A DNA stretch of 64,000 nt from JADCRZ01 sp037718865. Lineage in GTDB: Bacteria; Bacteroidota; Bacteroidia; Chitinophagales; Chitinophagaceae. Where the stretch lies: assembly GCA_037718865.1 (NCBI GenBank), contig JBBJMP010000019.1, positions 1-64,000 on the forward strand, read 5' to 3'. Made by a program: the position numbers and the translations under genes. Below are positions 18,421-26,286 of the stretch, piece by piece. Below the pieces are notes generated by a model that saw only the letters and a program-made list of their open reading frames with translations, made no database searches and was not told the origin of the DNA. Each line of letters starts with the position of its first letter. Within the stretch, counting starts at the first letter, position 1.

Positions 18421-18489
18421 CACCCCGGCCTTGCCCGACGCCAAGGCTTTGGCAGGCGCGGTTTGCTGCGCAAACCTGCCCCTTGAAAA
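18421..18489. repeat. palindrome-rich spacer interrupted by the MITE
   Basis: Several overlapping stems lie here: GCCTTG/CAAGGC, TTTGC-TGC-GCAAA inside GGCAGG/CCTGCC, and CCCCTTGAAAA at the right end. If the element at 18490-18844 and one copy of its target duplication are removed, the join reads CCCCTTGAAAAAGGGG, a 6-bp stem with a GAAA loop. The insertion target was thus probably a hairpin or terminator behind the DUF2490 gene. Confidence 0.6.
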
Positions 18490-18533
18490 GGCTACCGTTA
18501 GGACACATCTTTTTAGAAATTAAAAAAGGATTC

Positions 18534-18655
18534 ATGCCCCGGCTAGGGGCCACCGGTTTGTAGCACTTGAGCATGCATTATTTTATGCCCCGGCTAGGGG
18601 CAACCGGTTTGTAGCACTTGAGCATGCATTATTTATGCCCCGGCTAGGGGCTACC
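18534..18655. repeat. tandem 50-51-bp repeat, two and a half copies
   Basis: Copies start at 18534 (51 bp), 18585 (50 bp) and 18635 (21 bp, partial). Each opens with ATGCCCCGGCTAGGGGC, itself an inverted repeat GCCCC-GGCTA-GGGGC, and full copies continue with ACCGGTTTGTAGCACTTGAG and GCATGCATTATTT. The copies are almost identical. The palindrome is the reverse complement of the family at 1-180. Confidence 0.8.
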
Positions 18656-18707
18656 CTTTTCAACAAGTAATAATACATAAATTTTGCTTAGCACGACATA
18701 TCAAGGG

Positions 18708-18777
18708 TTGCCCCGCTGGGGCAATTGGTGGAGATGATTACATTTCTACAAACGTTTTACCCCTGACAGGGGTAAAA
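18708..18777. repeat. two perfect palindromes inside the MITE
   Basis: TTGCCCC-GCT-GGGGCAA (18708-18724) has 7-bp arms. TTTTACCCCTG-A-CAGGGGTAAAA (18755-18777) has 11-bp arms around one base. Both belong to the same CCCC/GGGG hairpin family as the other REP-like units. Confidence 0.75.
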
Positions 18778-18864
18778 ATGCACTGGCAGGAAATGATTTA
18801 ACATCACCATATACGTATTTGAAAGATGTGTCCTAACAGTAGCCTTGAAAAAGGGGGAACTTTA

Positions 18865-18912
18865 AGCTGTTCGAGGTATTTTCGCTGTTTGAGGTCTCCG
18901 ACCTTGAACAGC
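18865..18912. repeat. competing-hairpin repeat upstream of the TMEM220 gene
   Basis: Two direct copies, AGCTGTTCGAGGT (18865-18877) and GCTGTTTGAGGT (18884-18895), can each pair with the single right arm ACCTTGAACAGC (18901-18912). Two mutually exclusive stems are possible. It lies 57 bp before the TMEM220 start codon. Attenuation is possible, but a dispersed intergenic repeat is at least as likely. Confidence 0.45.
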
Positions 18913-18968
18913 TATATTCTTTATAGTTTCCAACTATATTCGTGCAATAAATAATAATAACTTTAAAA

Positions 18969-19388
18969 ATGCTTTTTAAACTATTCAACGTCCTGTTCTG
19001 CCTGGTTTTTATTTTGTTTGCCGCCTTTCAATATAATGACCCTGACCCATATTTATGGATGCCCATATATTTATACGCAGCCGTGCTCTGCGCGCTTGCT
19101 GTAAAATATACGTTTAACCCGGTGGCATACCTCACCGGATTGCTCTTCTATCTTGTTTATGCAGGTTATTTGTTTTTTACACAAGATGGAGTGCTTGACT
19201 GGATCAACCAACACCAGTCAGAAAATATAGCCCAAACCATGAAGGCCACCCGGCCATGGATTGAAGATACCCGGGAATTTTTCGGGCTCATTATAATAAT
19301 CACCGTTCTATTGATCAATTTTTTTTACCTGCGTAACAGACTAAAAAGCCAAATCACGGGGCGGCAAACCGTAAAGACTGCAACCTGA
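18969..19388 (+). CDS. TMEM220-family membrane protein
   Basis: A 139-residue inner-membrane protein with four hydrophobic segments (about residues 3-20, 30-46, 50-69 and 105-123). The motif QYNDPDPYLWMPIY between the first two is typical of the TMEM220 family. The function of the family is unknown. Its 3' end overlaps the 3' end of the converging ThuA-dehydrogenase gene by 35 bp, so the last 11 codons are antisense to that gene. Confidence 0.75.
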   Translation: MLFKLFNVLFCLVFILFAAFQYNDPDPYLWMPIYLYAAVLCALAVKYTFNPVAYLTGLLFYLVYAGYLFFTQDGVLDWINQHQSENIAQTMKATRPWIEDTREFFGLIIIITVLLINFFYLRNRLKSQITGRQTVKTAT

Positions 19389-22300
19389 CCGTATTCGGCT
19401 CTTTGGCATCTTTTACCCGGCTAACGAGGTAAAGATTGTGAAATTTTGCATCATTTACAGCTTCCATTGGTATTTTCAACAAAACGACTTTCTTACCGGC
19501 AGAAGGCTCCAAAACCGCCTCACCCAGTTTTCTGCCGGTTAATCCATCCAGACGCAGTTCAAAAGTATACCCGTATTGAATCGGCTTGTTCGAAAGAACA
19601 GACAGCGCAACTTCACTAATGCCAGACAGATCAATACTGTCGAGCACAAAACTCCCCTCTCCTTTCGGCGTTACCAGATAGCTTGTACCGGCCGAGTCGA
19701 AGGACGTAAACCCCCTGGCGTTTTTTACCTCTTTCATGGAGAACAGGCTGTTTCTGAATACAAGGGTTTTTTTAGCGGTTAACGGTTTGCCGCCACCAGC
19801 CCCTCCCTTATCTGTATAACTTGCGGTGAGATACAAAAAGCCTTTGTTTCCTGCACCCGGCTTTACCGCTCCGGCTGCGGGCAGCGAACTCTTCTTTTCA
19901 CCTTCGTTACTCAGTGAAAGGATCCATTTGACGATCTGCTGCACGTCGCCATTCGGAAGGTCAGGATGTGCAGGCATGGCCACTTCACCCCAAACGCCGG
20001 CCCCGCCTTTTTTTATCTTGTCGACAAGATAGGCAGATGCCTTCGGATCTTTTTTGTACTTTACCGCAACCTGTGTATAAGCAGGACCAACAGATTTTTC
20101 CGATGTCTGGTGGCAGGCTTTGCAATCACTCGATAACATTAAATTCTTTCCAATTTCTGTTTCCGTCACAGAAAGGTGTCCCGGGGGAACAGCCGCTTTA
20201 TCAACCCCTTCCACATAGTCAGCCATTACCCTCAGATTTGACAGATCGGTTGATGAAGGGTCGTCCTTATCCTGAACCATAACATTATATTTCACAGGAC
20301 TGCCAGGAAAATAAAACGACTTGTTGCCCGTAAGCTGAATGTCTACCATAGGTTCTTCGTTTCCGGCATAAACGGCCACCGTAGCACTTTTTGAAGATGC
20401 TTTTTTATCATCGCTCACTTCTACAGATATAGCATAATCACCGGTTTTATCATAGGTAAACTCAACCGTTGGTTCCGTAGTTTCCTTTGTGATTCCGTTT
20501 CCCAGGCTCCAGGCATATTTCAGCTTATCTTTTTCCGGATCATCGGCTTTTACGGTGGCCCGTATCTTAAATGGCAAAGAGCCGGATGTTTTGTCAACGG
20601 TTAAACCGGCTATTTTTGGAGCCCGGTTCCCACTATTGAAATCGATCCTGGATATTCCTGCGTCTGGATTTTTTGAAAACCAACCCTTTCCATACTCCAG
20701 TACATACAGTTTACCATCAGGACCCACCTCCATATCTATAGGGGCGGCAAACCGCGTATGCTCCATAAACGGTTCCATCTTATCAAAATCACCGTTGGGT
20801 TTTAAGGTCACCACCTTGATCCAGTCGCGGATCCATTCATATATAAACAATTTTCCATTGTAATAATCATTGTACCTGGTATCCTTGGGAAAGAACTCCG
20901 TATAATAAACGGGTCCTGCCATTGCCGTTCTTCCTCCGGCTCCTATCTGTGGAAAGTCATTGGAACTCGAATATGAATACCAGATAAACGCCGGCTGTGC
21001 GGGCGGCAACTCCTTTAAACCGGTGTTGTTTTTAGAACTATTCATCGGTTTTGCCGGGTCAAAGGCGGCTCCCGAAACACCGGTATTATAGTCATATTCG
21101 CGGTAAGCGATATTATTACCGACAAATAAGGGCCATCCGAAAAAACCTGCTTTCCTGGCCTGGTTTATCTCATCGTATCCCATGGGGCCCCTGGTATCCA
21201 TACTATCCACATTAGAATCGGGCCCCACTTCTCCCCAATATAAAAATCCTGTTTTAGCATCCACAGAAATACGGTAAGGGTTCCTGTTTCCCATGACATA
21301 AATTTCAGGCCTGGCATTGGCTTCACCTTTGGGAAACAGGTTTCCGTCCGGAATGGTATAGGTAGCATCATCGTTGATCTTGATGCGGATGATCTTACCC
21401 CTTAGATCATTTGTATTGCCGGCCGAACGGCGCGAATCATACTGGATATGGCCGGGCCGGTCGTCCAATGGGGCAAACCCCCGGCTTACATAATTTTTGT
21501 TGGGCTCATTAAACGGCGTTGAGTTGTCACCGGTAGAAATAAATACGGTTCTGTCAGGACCAAAGGCAATGGAACCACCTGTATGACAACAAATATTTCT
21601 TTGTGAATAGAACTGCAGAATGACCTTTTCCGATTTCATGTCAATGGCATCGTTCTTAAATTCAAACCTCGACAGGCGATTTACGGGAGTGTCGGCCGGA
21701 CTGTAAAAAACGTATACCCAGCTATTTTTTTTGAAATCGGGGTCTGCCTGTATGCCCAGCAGGCCTTCTTCCGCACCTCCCGGACTCGTTTCCTCCGTTT
21801 TCTTAAAGAATACATTAAGCAAACCGGCAGGCTTCACTTCTTTAGTATCATTTTTATATAACAGGATCTCGCCCCTCCGCTGGGAAATCAGTATATCAAG
21901 GTTTGGAAGTACGGTCAATTCCGTTGGTTCATACAAGGTTCCCTGCGTTAACGTCGTTTTAGCAAACCGGTCCTCATCCGGTGGATAAACGCTTTTGGCG
22001 GAACCGAAATCTATCTGCCTGTTTTTGCCAATAGCGTATTGAATGCCTCCCAGAATATGTTTCAGATAGGCGGTATCGGTGTACGATTCATCAGTGTGCC
22101 CCAATTCAGTATAGAAAGACCGTCCCCCATCGTATTCGTGGTACCAGGCCATCGGGTGATTGTTATCATTAGTTCCACCTTCATAGGATTTTTCGTCTAT
22201 GGTTATCAAGACGTGAACATCCTGTTTGAGCTTTTTGAAGTTGTACCATTCGTCTGTTCTTGTCCATTTTGCAGGAAGGTGTTTGGTAGAAACATGCTGG

Positions 22301-22746
22301 TTATCTTTAATGTCCAGCGTTGCCTGCTGAGTTTTTGGGTGTCCGTTGAAATAGGCGCCCACCAGGTTGCCGTACCATCCCCAGTCGTATTCGGTGTCGG
22401 TAGCGGAATGGATGCCAACAAAATTTCCACCGGACTGTATGTATCGTTCAAAAGCAATTTCCTGTTTATTGTCTAACACATTTCCCGTGGTGTTTAAAAA
22501 AACAACCGTAGCGTATTTTTTCAGGGTATCATCGGTAAACCAGGCAGCATTTACCGTAGTATCCACATCAAAGCCGTTTTCGGCCCCCAGCTTTTGAATG
22601 GCTTGCAGTCCTTTGGGGATTGACGTATGATAAAACCCACTGGTTTTTGAGAATACCAGGATCCGTGGTTTACCGCTGCGTTTATTACAACCGGATAGCA
22701 TTCCAATCAGGAGGACCGTTAAAAGATAGAAGGATATTTTTTGCAT
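19354..22746 (-). CDS. ThuA / glucose-sorbosone dehydrogenase / PKD / cytochrome c lipoprotein
   Basis: A 1,130-residue lipoprotein (lipobox LSGC, Cys20). Domains in order: a ThuA-like domain (about 25-240, beginning RILVFSKTSGFYHTSI); a soluble-glucose/sorbosone dehydrogenase propeller (about 270-700, with GGSIAFGPD and VGPDGKLYVLEYG), normally PQQ-dependent; a PKD domain (about 708-795); a class I cytochrome c domain with haem site CKACH at 875-879 and a likely axial Met in VAMPAHPDLPNG near 921; and a C-terminal carbohydrate-binding-like jelly roll (about 975-1130). It probably oxidises a sugar in the periplasm or on the surface and passes electrons to its own haem. ThuA proteins act in disaccharide metabolism. 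It is transcribed alone. Confidence 0.85.
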   Translation of the reverse strand: MQKISFYLLTVLLIGMLSGCNKRSGKPRILVFSKTSGFYHTSIPKGLQAIQKLGAENGFDVDTTVNAAWFTDDTLKKYATVVFLNTTGNVLDNKQEIAFERYIQSGGNFVGIHSATDTEYDWGWYGNLVGAYFNGHPKTQQATLDIKDNQHVSTKHLPAKWTRTDEWYNFKKLKQDVHVLITIDEKSYEGGTNDNNHPMAWYHEYDGGRSFYTELGHTDESYTDTAYLKHILGGIQYAIGKNRQIDFGSAKSVYPPDEDRFAKTTLTQGTLYEPTELTVLPNLDILISQRRGEILLYKNDTKEVKPAGLLNVFFKKTEETSPGGAEEGLLGIQADPDFKKNSWVYVFYSPADTPVNRLSRFEFKNDAIDMKSEKVILQFYSQRNICCHTGGSIAFGPDRTVFISTGDNSTPFNEPNKNYVSRGFAPLDDRPGHIQYDSRRSAGNTNDLRGKIIRIKINDDATYTIPDGNLFPKGEANARPEIYVMGNRNPYRISVDAKTGFLYWGEVGPDSNVDSMDTRGPMGYDEINQARKAGFFGWPLFVGNNIAYREYDYNTGVSGAAFDPAKPMNSSKNNTGLKELPPAQPAFIWYSYSSSNDFPQIGAGGRTAMAGPVYYTEFFPKDTRYNDYYNGKLFIYEWIRDWIKVVTLKPNGDFDKMEPFMEHTRFAAPIDMEVGPDGKLYVLEYGKGWFSKNPDAGISRIDFNSGNRAPKIAGLTVDKTSGSLPFKIRATVKADDPEKDKLKYAWSLGNGITKETTEPTVEFTYDKTGDYAISVEVSDDKKASSKSATVAVYAGNEEPMVDIQLTGNKSFYFPGSPVKYNVMVQDKDDPSSTDLSNLRVMADYVEGVDKAAVPPGHLSVTETEIGKNLMLSSDCKACHQTSEKSVGPAYTQVAVKYKKDPKASAYLVDKIKKGGAGVWGEVAMPAHPDLPNGDVQQIVKWILSLSNEGEKKSSLPAAGAVKPGAGNKGFLYLTASYTDKGGAGGGKPLTAKKTLVFRNSLFSMKEVKNARGFTSFDSAGTSYLVTPKGEGSFVLDSIDLSGISEVALSVLSNKPIQYGYTFELRLDGLTGRKLGEAVLEPSAGKKVVLLKIPMEAVNDAKFHNLYLVSRVKDAKEPNTVRLQSLRFAAP

Positions 22747-22807
22747 GGCAAGTAATTAAGCTAATGCAGGTGAGGTGACCGCATTTGCCATGAAATTATA
22801 CCAAAAA

Positions 22808-22839
22808 TTAAAAAATATGCTAAGTTTTTTCGACTAAGC
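22808..22839 (-). terminator. weak terminator after the SBBP array
   Basis: On the minus strand GCTTAGT and ACTTAGC form a stem with one mismatch, followed by ATATTTTTTAATTTTT. It lies 18 bp beyond the stop codon of the last SBBP gene. Confidence 0.4.
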
Positions 22840-22856
22840 CAATAACCGATCAGACT

Positions 22857-25800
22857 TTATTTTCTAATAATGCTGACTGTAGATACCAGTTTTCCATTTA
22901 TATCCCCGACACTGATATAGTAAACACCCCTTGCCTGATCCGCCAGGGTATAATTGAATCTGTTGTCTCCCACGTTTAGCCATACTGCTTGTTGTTTTAT
23001 TAAACTTCCTGCAGCATTAAGCAACCGGATCACCACCTGTTTCTTAAAGGGATTATTTTTTATCCTTATTTCGTATGCGCCATTCGTTATAGTCGGAAAT
23101 ACCTGTATGGTTGTGTTTACACTTGTTATTAGATTAACGGGTGCTATAGAGCTGTAAGAAAAGGAATTATCATAATCTACCTGCTTTAGACGATAGTAAG
23201 AAAGTCCGCTGTAAGGGGTATTATCCATAAATTCATATTGTTGAATGCGGGTACAGGTAGAACATCCCGGCCTTCGGCCAATGGCTTCAAAATATACACC
23301 GTCCCTGCTGCGCTCCACTTCAAAGAAGGCGTTGTTTGTTTCAGAAGCTGTGGTCCAGTTGACTTGTACAGCGGCTCCGTTGTTTGTTGGTTTGGCAGTA
23401 AAGCTGATCAGGTCTACCGGCAGACCGGTTGAGGAACCGTATTTGGCAATAAAGATATCATTAAAAGTTGTGGCTGTAATAATGGAATTAATGGAAACAC
23501 CACCAGGATCAAAATCAGCTGTTCCACCAAAAGAACCGGTAAGATGTGAATAGTTAGAACTGTCCAGCGCAATACTGTAACCAATATCCGCACCCGTGCC
23601 TCCCATCGCTTTTGCGTACACATAATTTCCGGAAGCGTCGTACCTGGCCAGAAATATGTCAAGATCACCGGCACTGCTCAAGTTGGCGATGCCTGGTCCC
23701 GGGTCGAAATCCACCGTTCCGGATAATGAACCCGTGATATATGCGTGGCCGGCGCCGTCTACAGCAATTCCATAACCTTCATCATTACCGGCATCTCCTA
23801 TCGCTTTGGCATATACGTAATTGCCCGAAGCGTCATACCTGGCAATAAATACATCTCTGCCGCCATTACTGGCGAGATTGGCTTCACTGGCATTTGGATC
23901 GAAATCGGCGGTCCCGCTAAAAAAACCGGTAACATAAACATTGCCCGGCCCATCCACGGTGATGCCATAGCCATAGTCATCATCTTCACTTCCCATGCTT
24001 TTGGCATAGACATAATTACCGGAAGCATCATATTTGGCAACAAATATATCATGAGAGCCATTACGCACACTGATCAATTTGGCTACCCCGGGTCCAGGAT
24101 CAAAATCGACGGTATCCCTAAAATCCCCTGTAATATATGCATTACCCAGGTCGTCAACTGCAATGGCTTTGCCCATTACACTAAGCGTACTTTGCAAGGC
24201 TTTGGCAAACACAAAATTTCCTGAAGCGTCGTACCGGGCAATAAAAGTACCGCGGGCATATAGATTGAACACACCAGGGCCCGGATCGAAATCGGCAGTA
24301 TCAAAAAGTCCTCCTATTACAGTTACATTGCCCTGAATGTCTACTGCAATACCATTGCCATAATCGTCATCATTTGAGCCAATATCAATTGCATACACAT
24401 AATTGCCCAAAGCATCATACTTGGCAATAAAAGCATCAATGAATCTTACACTGGTTAGATTGGCAACACCTGGGCCCGGGTCAAAATCCGCCGTTCCAAC
24501 AAAGGAACCGGTGATATACACATTGCCCGAACCGTCTACGGCAATACCGTTGCCAATATCAGCATTACCTACATATCCTCCCATCGATTTTGCATACACA
24601 TAGTTGCCCGAGGCGTCATACTTGGCTAAAAAAATGTCTTCGCTGGCAATACTGGTCAGCCTGGCTTCACCCGGTCCCGGATCGAAATCCACGGTTCCCG
24701 AAAAATAACCGGTAATATGCGTGTTTCCAAAAGCGTCAACAGCAATGCTTCGGCCCTGGTCAGACTTGTCGGTCCTGGTATAATTGCCTAACTGGCTTGC
24801 CCATAAAAAACTACCGGCATTGCTTTGGCTGGTGACAAACGCATTCGTTACGTATCCTCCTCCAATACTTAGGTTTATCACACCAATTCCAGGATCAAAA
24901 TCAGCGGTGAGCATAAACGTACCAGTAATATTTGGATTACCGGAACCGTTAAGAGCAATGCCATAACCAACATCACTACCTGCTCCTCCCATAGCTTTTG
25001 CATATATATAGTTGCCGGAAGCATCATACCTGGCCACAAAAATGTCATCGCTGCCTGCACTGGTTAAATTGGCGATACCAGCACCCGGGTCAAAATCGGC
25101 GGTGCCATTAAAATAGCCGGTTACATAAGCATTGCCCGACCCATCTACAGTTATTCCATTGCCCCTGTCATTGCCTGTGCCTCCTATCGCCTTTGCATAC
25201 ACGTAATTACCGGAAGGGTCATACTTTGCTACAAAAATGTCAGTACCACCTGAACTGGTCAGATTGGCACCCGGAGCAAAAACGGCGGTGCCCGCAAAAG
25301 TCCCGGTAGCATACACGTTGCCCGAACCGTCGATTGCAATGCTCCTGCCAGCGTCACTACCGGTACCTCCTAGTAACTTCGTATACACATTATTACCAGA
25401 AGTATCATATTTGGCTATAATAATGTCATTAATGCATATGCTGGTGGAAGCTTGACGGCTGACCACGCCGGTAATATATGCATTGCCCGACCCATCCACA
25501 GCAATACTATAGCCCTGATCTATACAACCTATCCTGGCTGATGCATACACATAGTTGCCGGAAGCGTCATATTTGGCGACAAAAATGTCTTCGTAATTTG
25601 AACTGTTCAGGGTGGCTACACCAGGGCCCGGATCAAAATCGGCAGGTCCATTAAAAAAACCCGTTATATAAACATTACCCGACGCATCAACAGCAATGCC
25701 GCCGCCCTGGTCACCAAACGGACCTCCCAATGCTTTTGCATACACATAATTTCCGGAAGCATCATAGCTGGCAAAAAAAATATCACCGTTGCCTGCACTG

Positions 25801-26249
25801 GTCAGGTTGGCTACACCAGCGCCCGGATCGAAATCGACGGTACCAATAAATTGACCGGTAATATATATCTGTCCCTGGCCGTTGATCGCTATCCCTAAGC
25901 AATTATCATTACCTGAACCTCCTATGGCATTCGCATATACATAATGTCCCGACGCGTCATATTTGGCAACAAAAATGTCATTGCTGCCTGCGCTGGTTAA
26001 ATTGGCAGTACCGGCACCCGGATCAAAATCGGCGGTGGCGGTAAAATAACCGGCTACATATGTATTGCCCAGATTATCCACCTGGATACCCCTGCTTAAA
26101 ACGTTACCCCCTTCAGGTAAGGTATTATTCAGGCCTTTTGCATAAATGAAATTTTGGGCATGGAGCCATGAGCTTGAACCAAAGAAACAAAGCAGTACCA
26201 GATAGCAGATCTGCACTTTTAAAACTGCGGCTGTTATTGGGTGTTTCAT
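22857..26249 (-). CDS. SBBP-repeat protein with T9SS sorting domain (array copy 1)
   Basis: A 1,130-residue secreted protein starting at 26249 (MKHPITAAVLKV). An in-frame ATG at 26300 would run into the upstream gene's end and add a non-signal segment. After the signal peptide (ends LHAQ) come 14 SBBP repeats of about 60 residues, most with GNVYVTG and DFDPG phrases; unit 4 has lost DFDPG. A distinct junction (LWASQLGNY, then SDQGRSIAVDAFGN) separates units 7 and 8. A FnIII-like region with a paired-Cys phrase PGCSTC follows, then a T9SS type A sorting domain (GVYYISV, ending STVSIIRK). It should be cell-surface or released. The repeat family is predicted to form beta-propellers; the ligand is unknown. 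Confidence 0.85.
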   Translation of the reverse strand: MKHPITAAVLKVQICYLVLLCFFGSSSWLHAQNFIYAKGLNNTLPEGGNVLSRGIQVDNLGNTYVAGYFTATADFDPGAGTANLTSAGSNDIFVAKYDASGHYVYANAIGGSGNDNCLGIAINGQGQIYITGQFIGTVDFDPGAGVANLTSAGNGDIFFASYDASGNYVYAKALGGPFGDQGGGIAVDASGNVYITGFFNGPADFDPGPGVATLNSSNYEDIFVAKYDASGNYVYASARIGCIDQGYSIAVDGSGNAYITGVVSRQASTSICINDIIIAKYDTSGNNVYTKLLGGTGSDAGRSIAIDGSGNVYATGTFAGTAVFAPGANLTSSGGTDIFVAKYDPSGNYVYAKAIGGTGNDRGNGITVDGSGNAYVTGYFNGTADFDPGAGIANLTSAGSDDIFVARYDASGNYIYAKAMGGAGSDVGYGIALNGSGNPNITGTFMLTADFDPGIGVINLSIGGGYVTNAFVTSQSNAGSFLWASQLGNYTRTDKSDQGRSIAVDAFGNTHITGYFSGTVDFDPGPGEARLTSIASEDIFLAKYDASGNYVYAKSMGGYVGNADIGNGIAVDGSGNVYITGSFVGTADFDPGPGVANLTSVRFIDAFIAKYDALGNYVYAIDIGSNDDDYGNGIAVDIQGNVTVIGGLFDTADFDPGPGVFNLYARGTFIARYDASGNFVFAKALQSTLSVMGKAIAVDDLGNAYITGDFRDTVDFDPGPGVAKLISVRNGSHDIFVAKYDASGNYVYAKSMGSEDDDYGYGITVDGPGNVYVTGFFSGTADFDPNASEANLASNGGRDVFIARYDASGNYVYAKAIGDAGNDEGYGIAVDGAGHAYITGSLSGTVDFDPGPGIANLSSAGDLDIFLARYDASGNYVYAKAMGGTGADIGYSIALDSSNYSHLTGSFGGTADFDPGGVSINSIITATTFNDIFIAKYGSSTGLPVDLISFTAKPTNNGAAVQVNWTTASETNNAFFEVERSRDGVYFEAIGRRPGCSTCTRIQQYEFMDNTPYSGLSYYRLKQVDYDNSFSYSSIAPVNLITSVNTTIQVFPTITNGAYEIRIKNNPFKKQVVIRLLNAAGSLIKQQAVWLNVGDNRFNYTLADQARGVYYISVGDINGKLVSTVSIIRK

Positions 26250-26286
26250 AATGTGATGAGTTAAGACTTCTGAATTAAATGTAATG

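Larger units (their letters stand above)
18490..18844. mobile_element. 355-bp MITE-like element with 23-bp inverted repeats and 7-bp target duplication
   Basis: The left end (18490-18512) begins GGCTACCGTTAGGACACATC and the right end (18822-18844) is its reverse complement with one mismatch in 23 positions. Both ends are flanked by the direct duplication TTGAAAA (18483-18489 and 18845-18851). There is no transposase or any long frame inside, so it is non-autonomous and must be moved in trans. The interior carries REP-like palindromes and a tandem 50-bp repeat. The perfect target duplication and 22/23 identity of the ends suggest a recent insertion. The transposase family is not recognised from the ends. 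Confidence 0.8.

Noticed and set aside
18534..18655. Tandem 50-bp repeats as a CRISPR array
   Set aside because: The copies are directly adjacent with no unique spacers, each contains a GC-rich palindrome, there are no cas genes, and the array sits within the inverted-repeat element.
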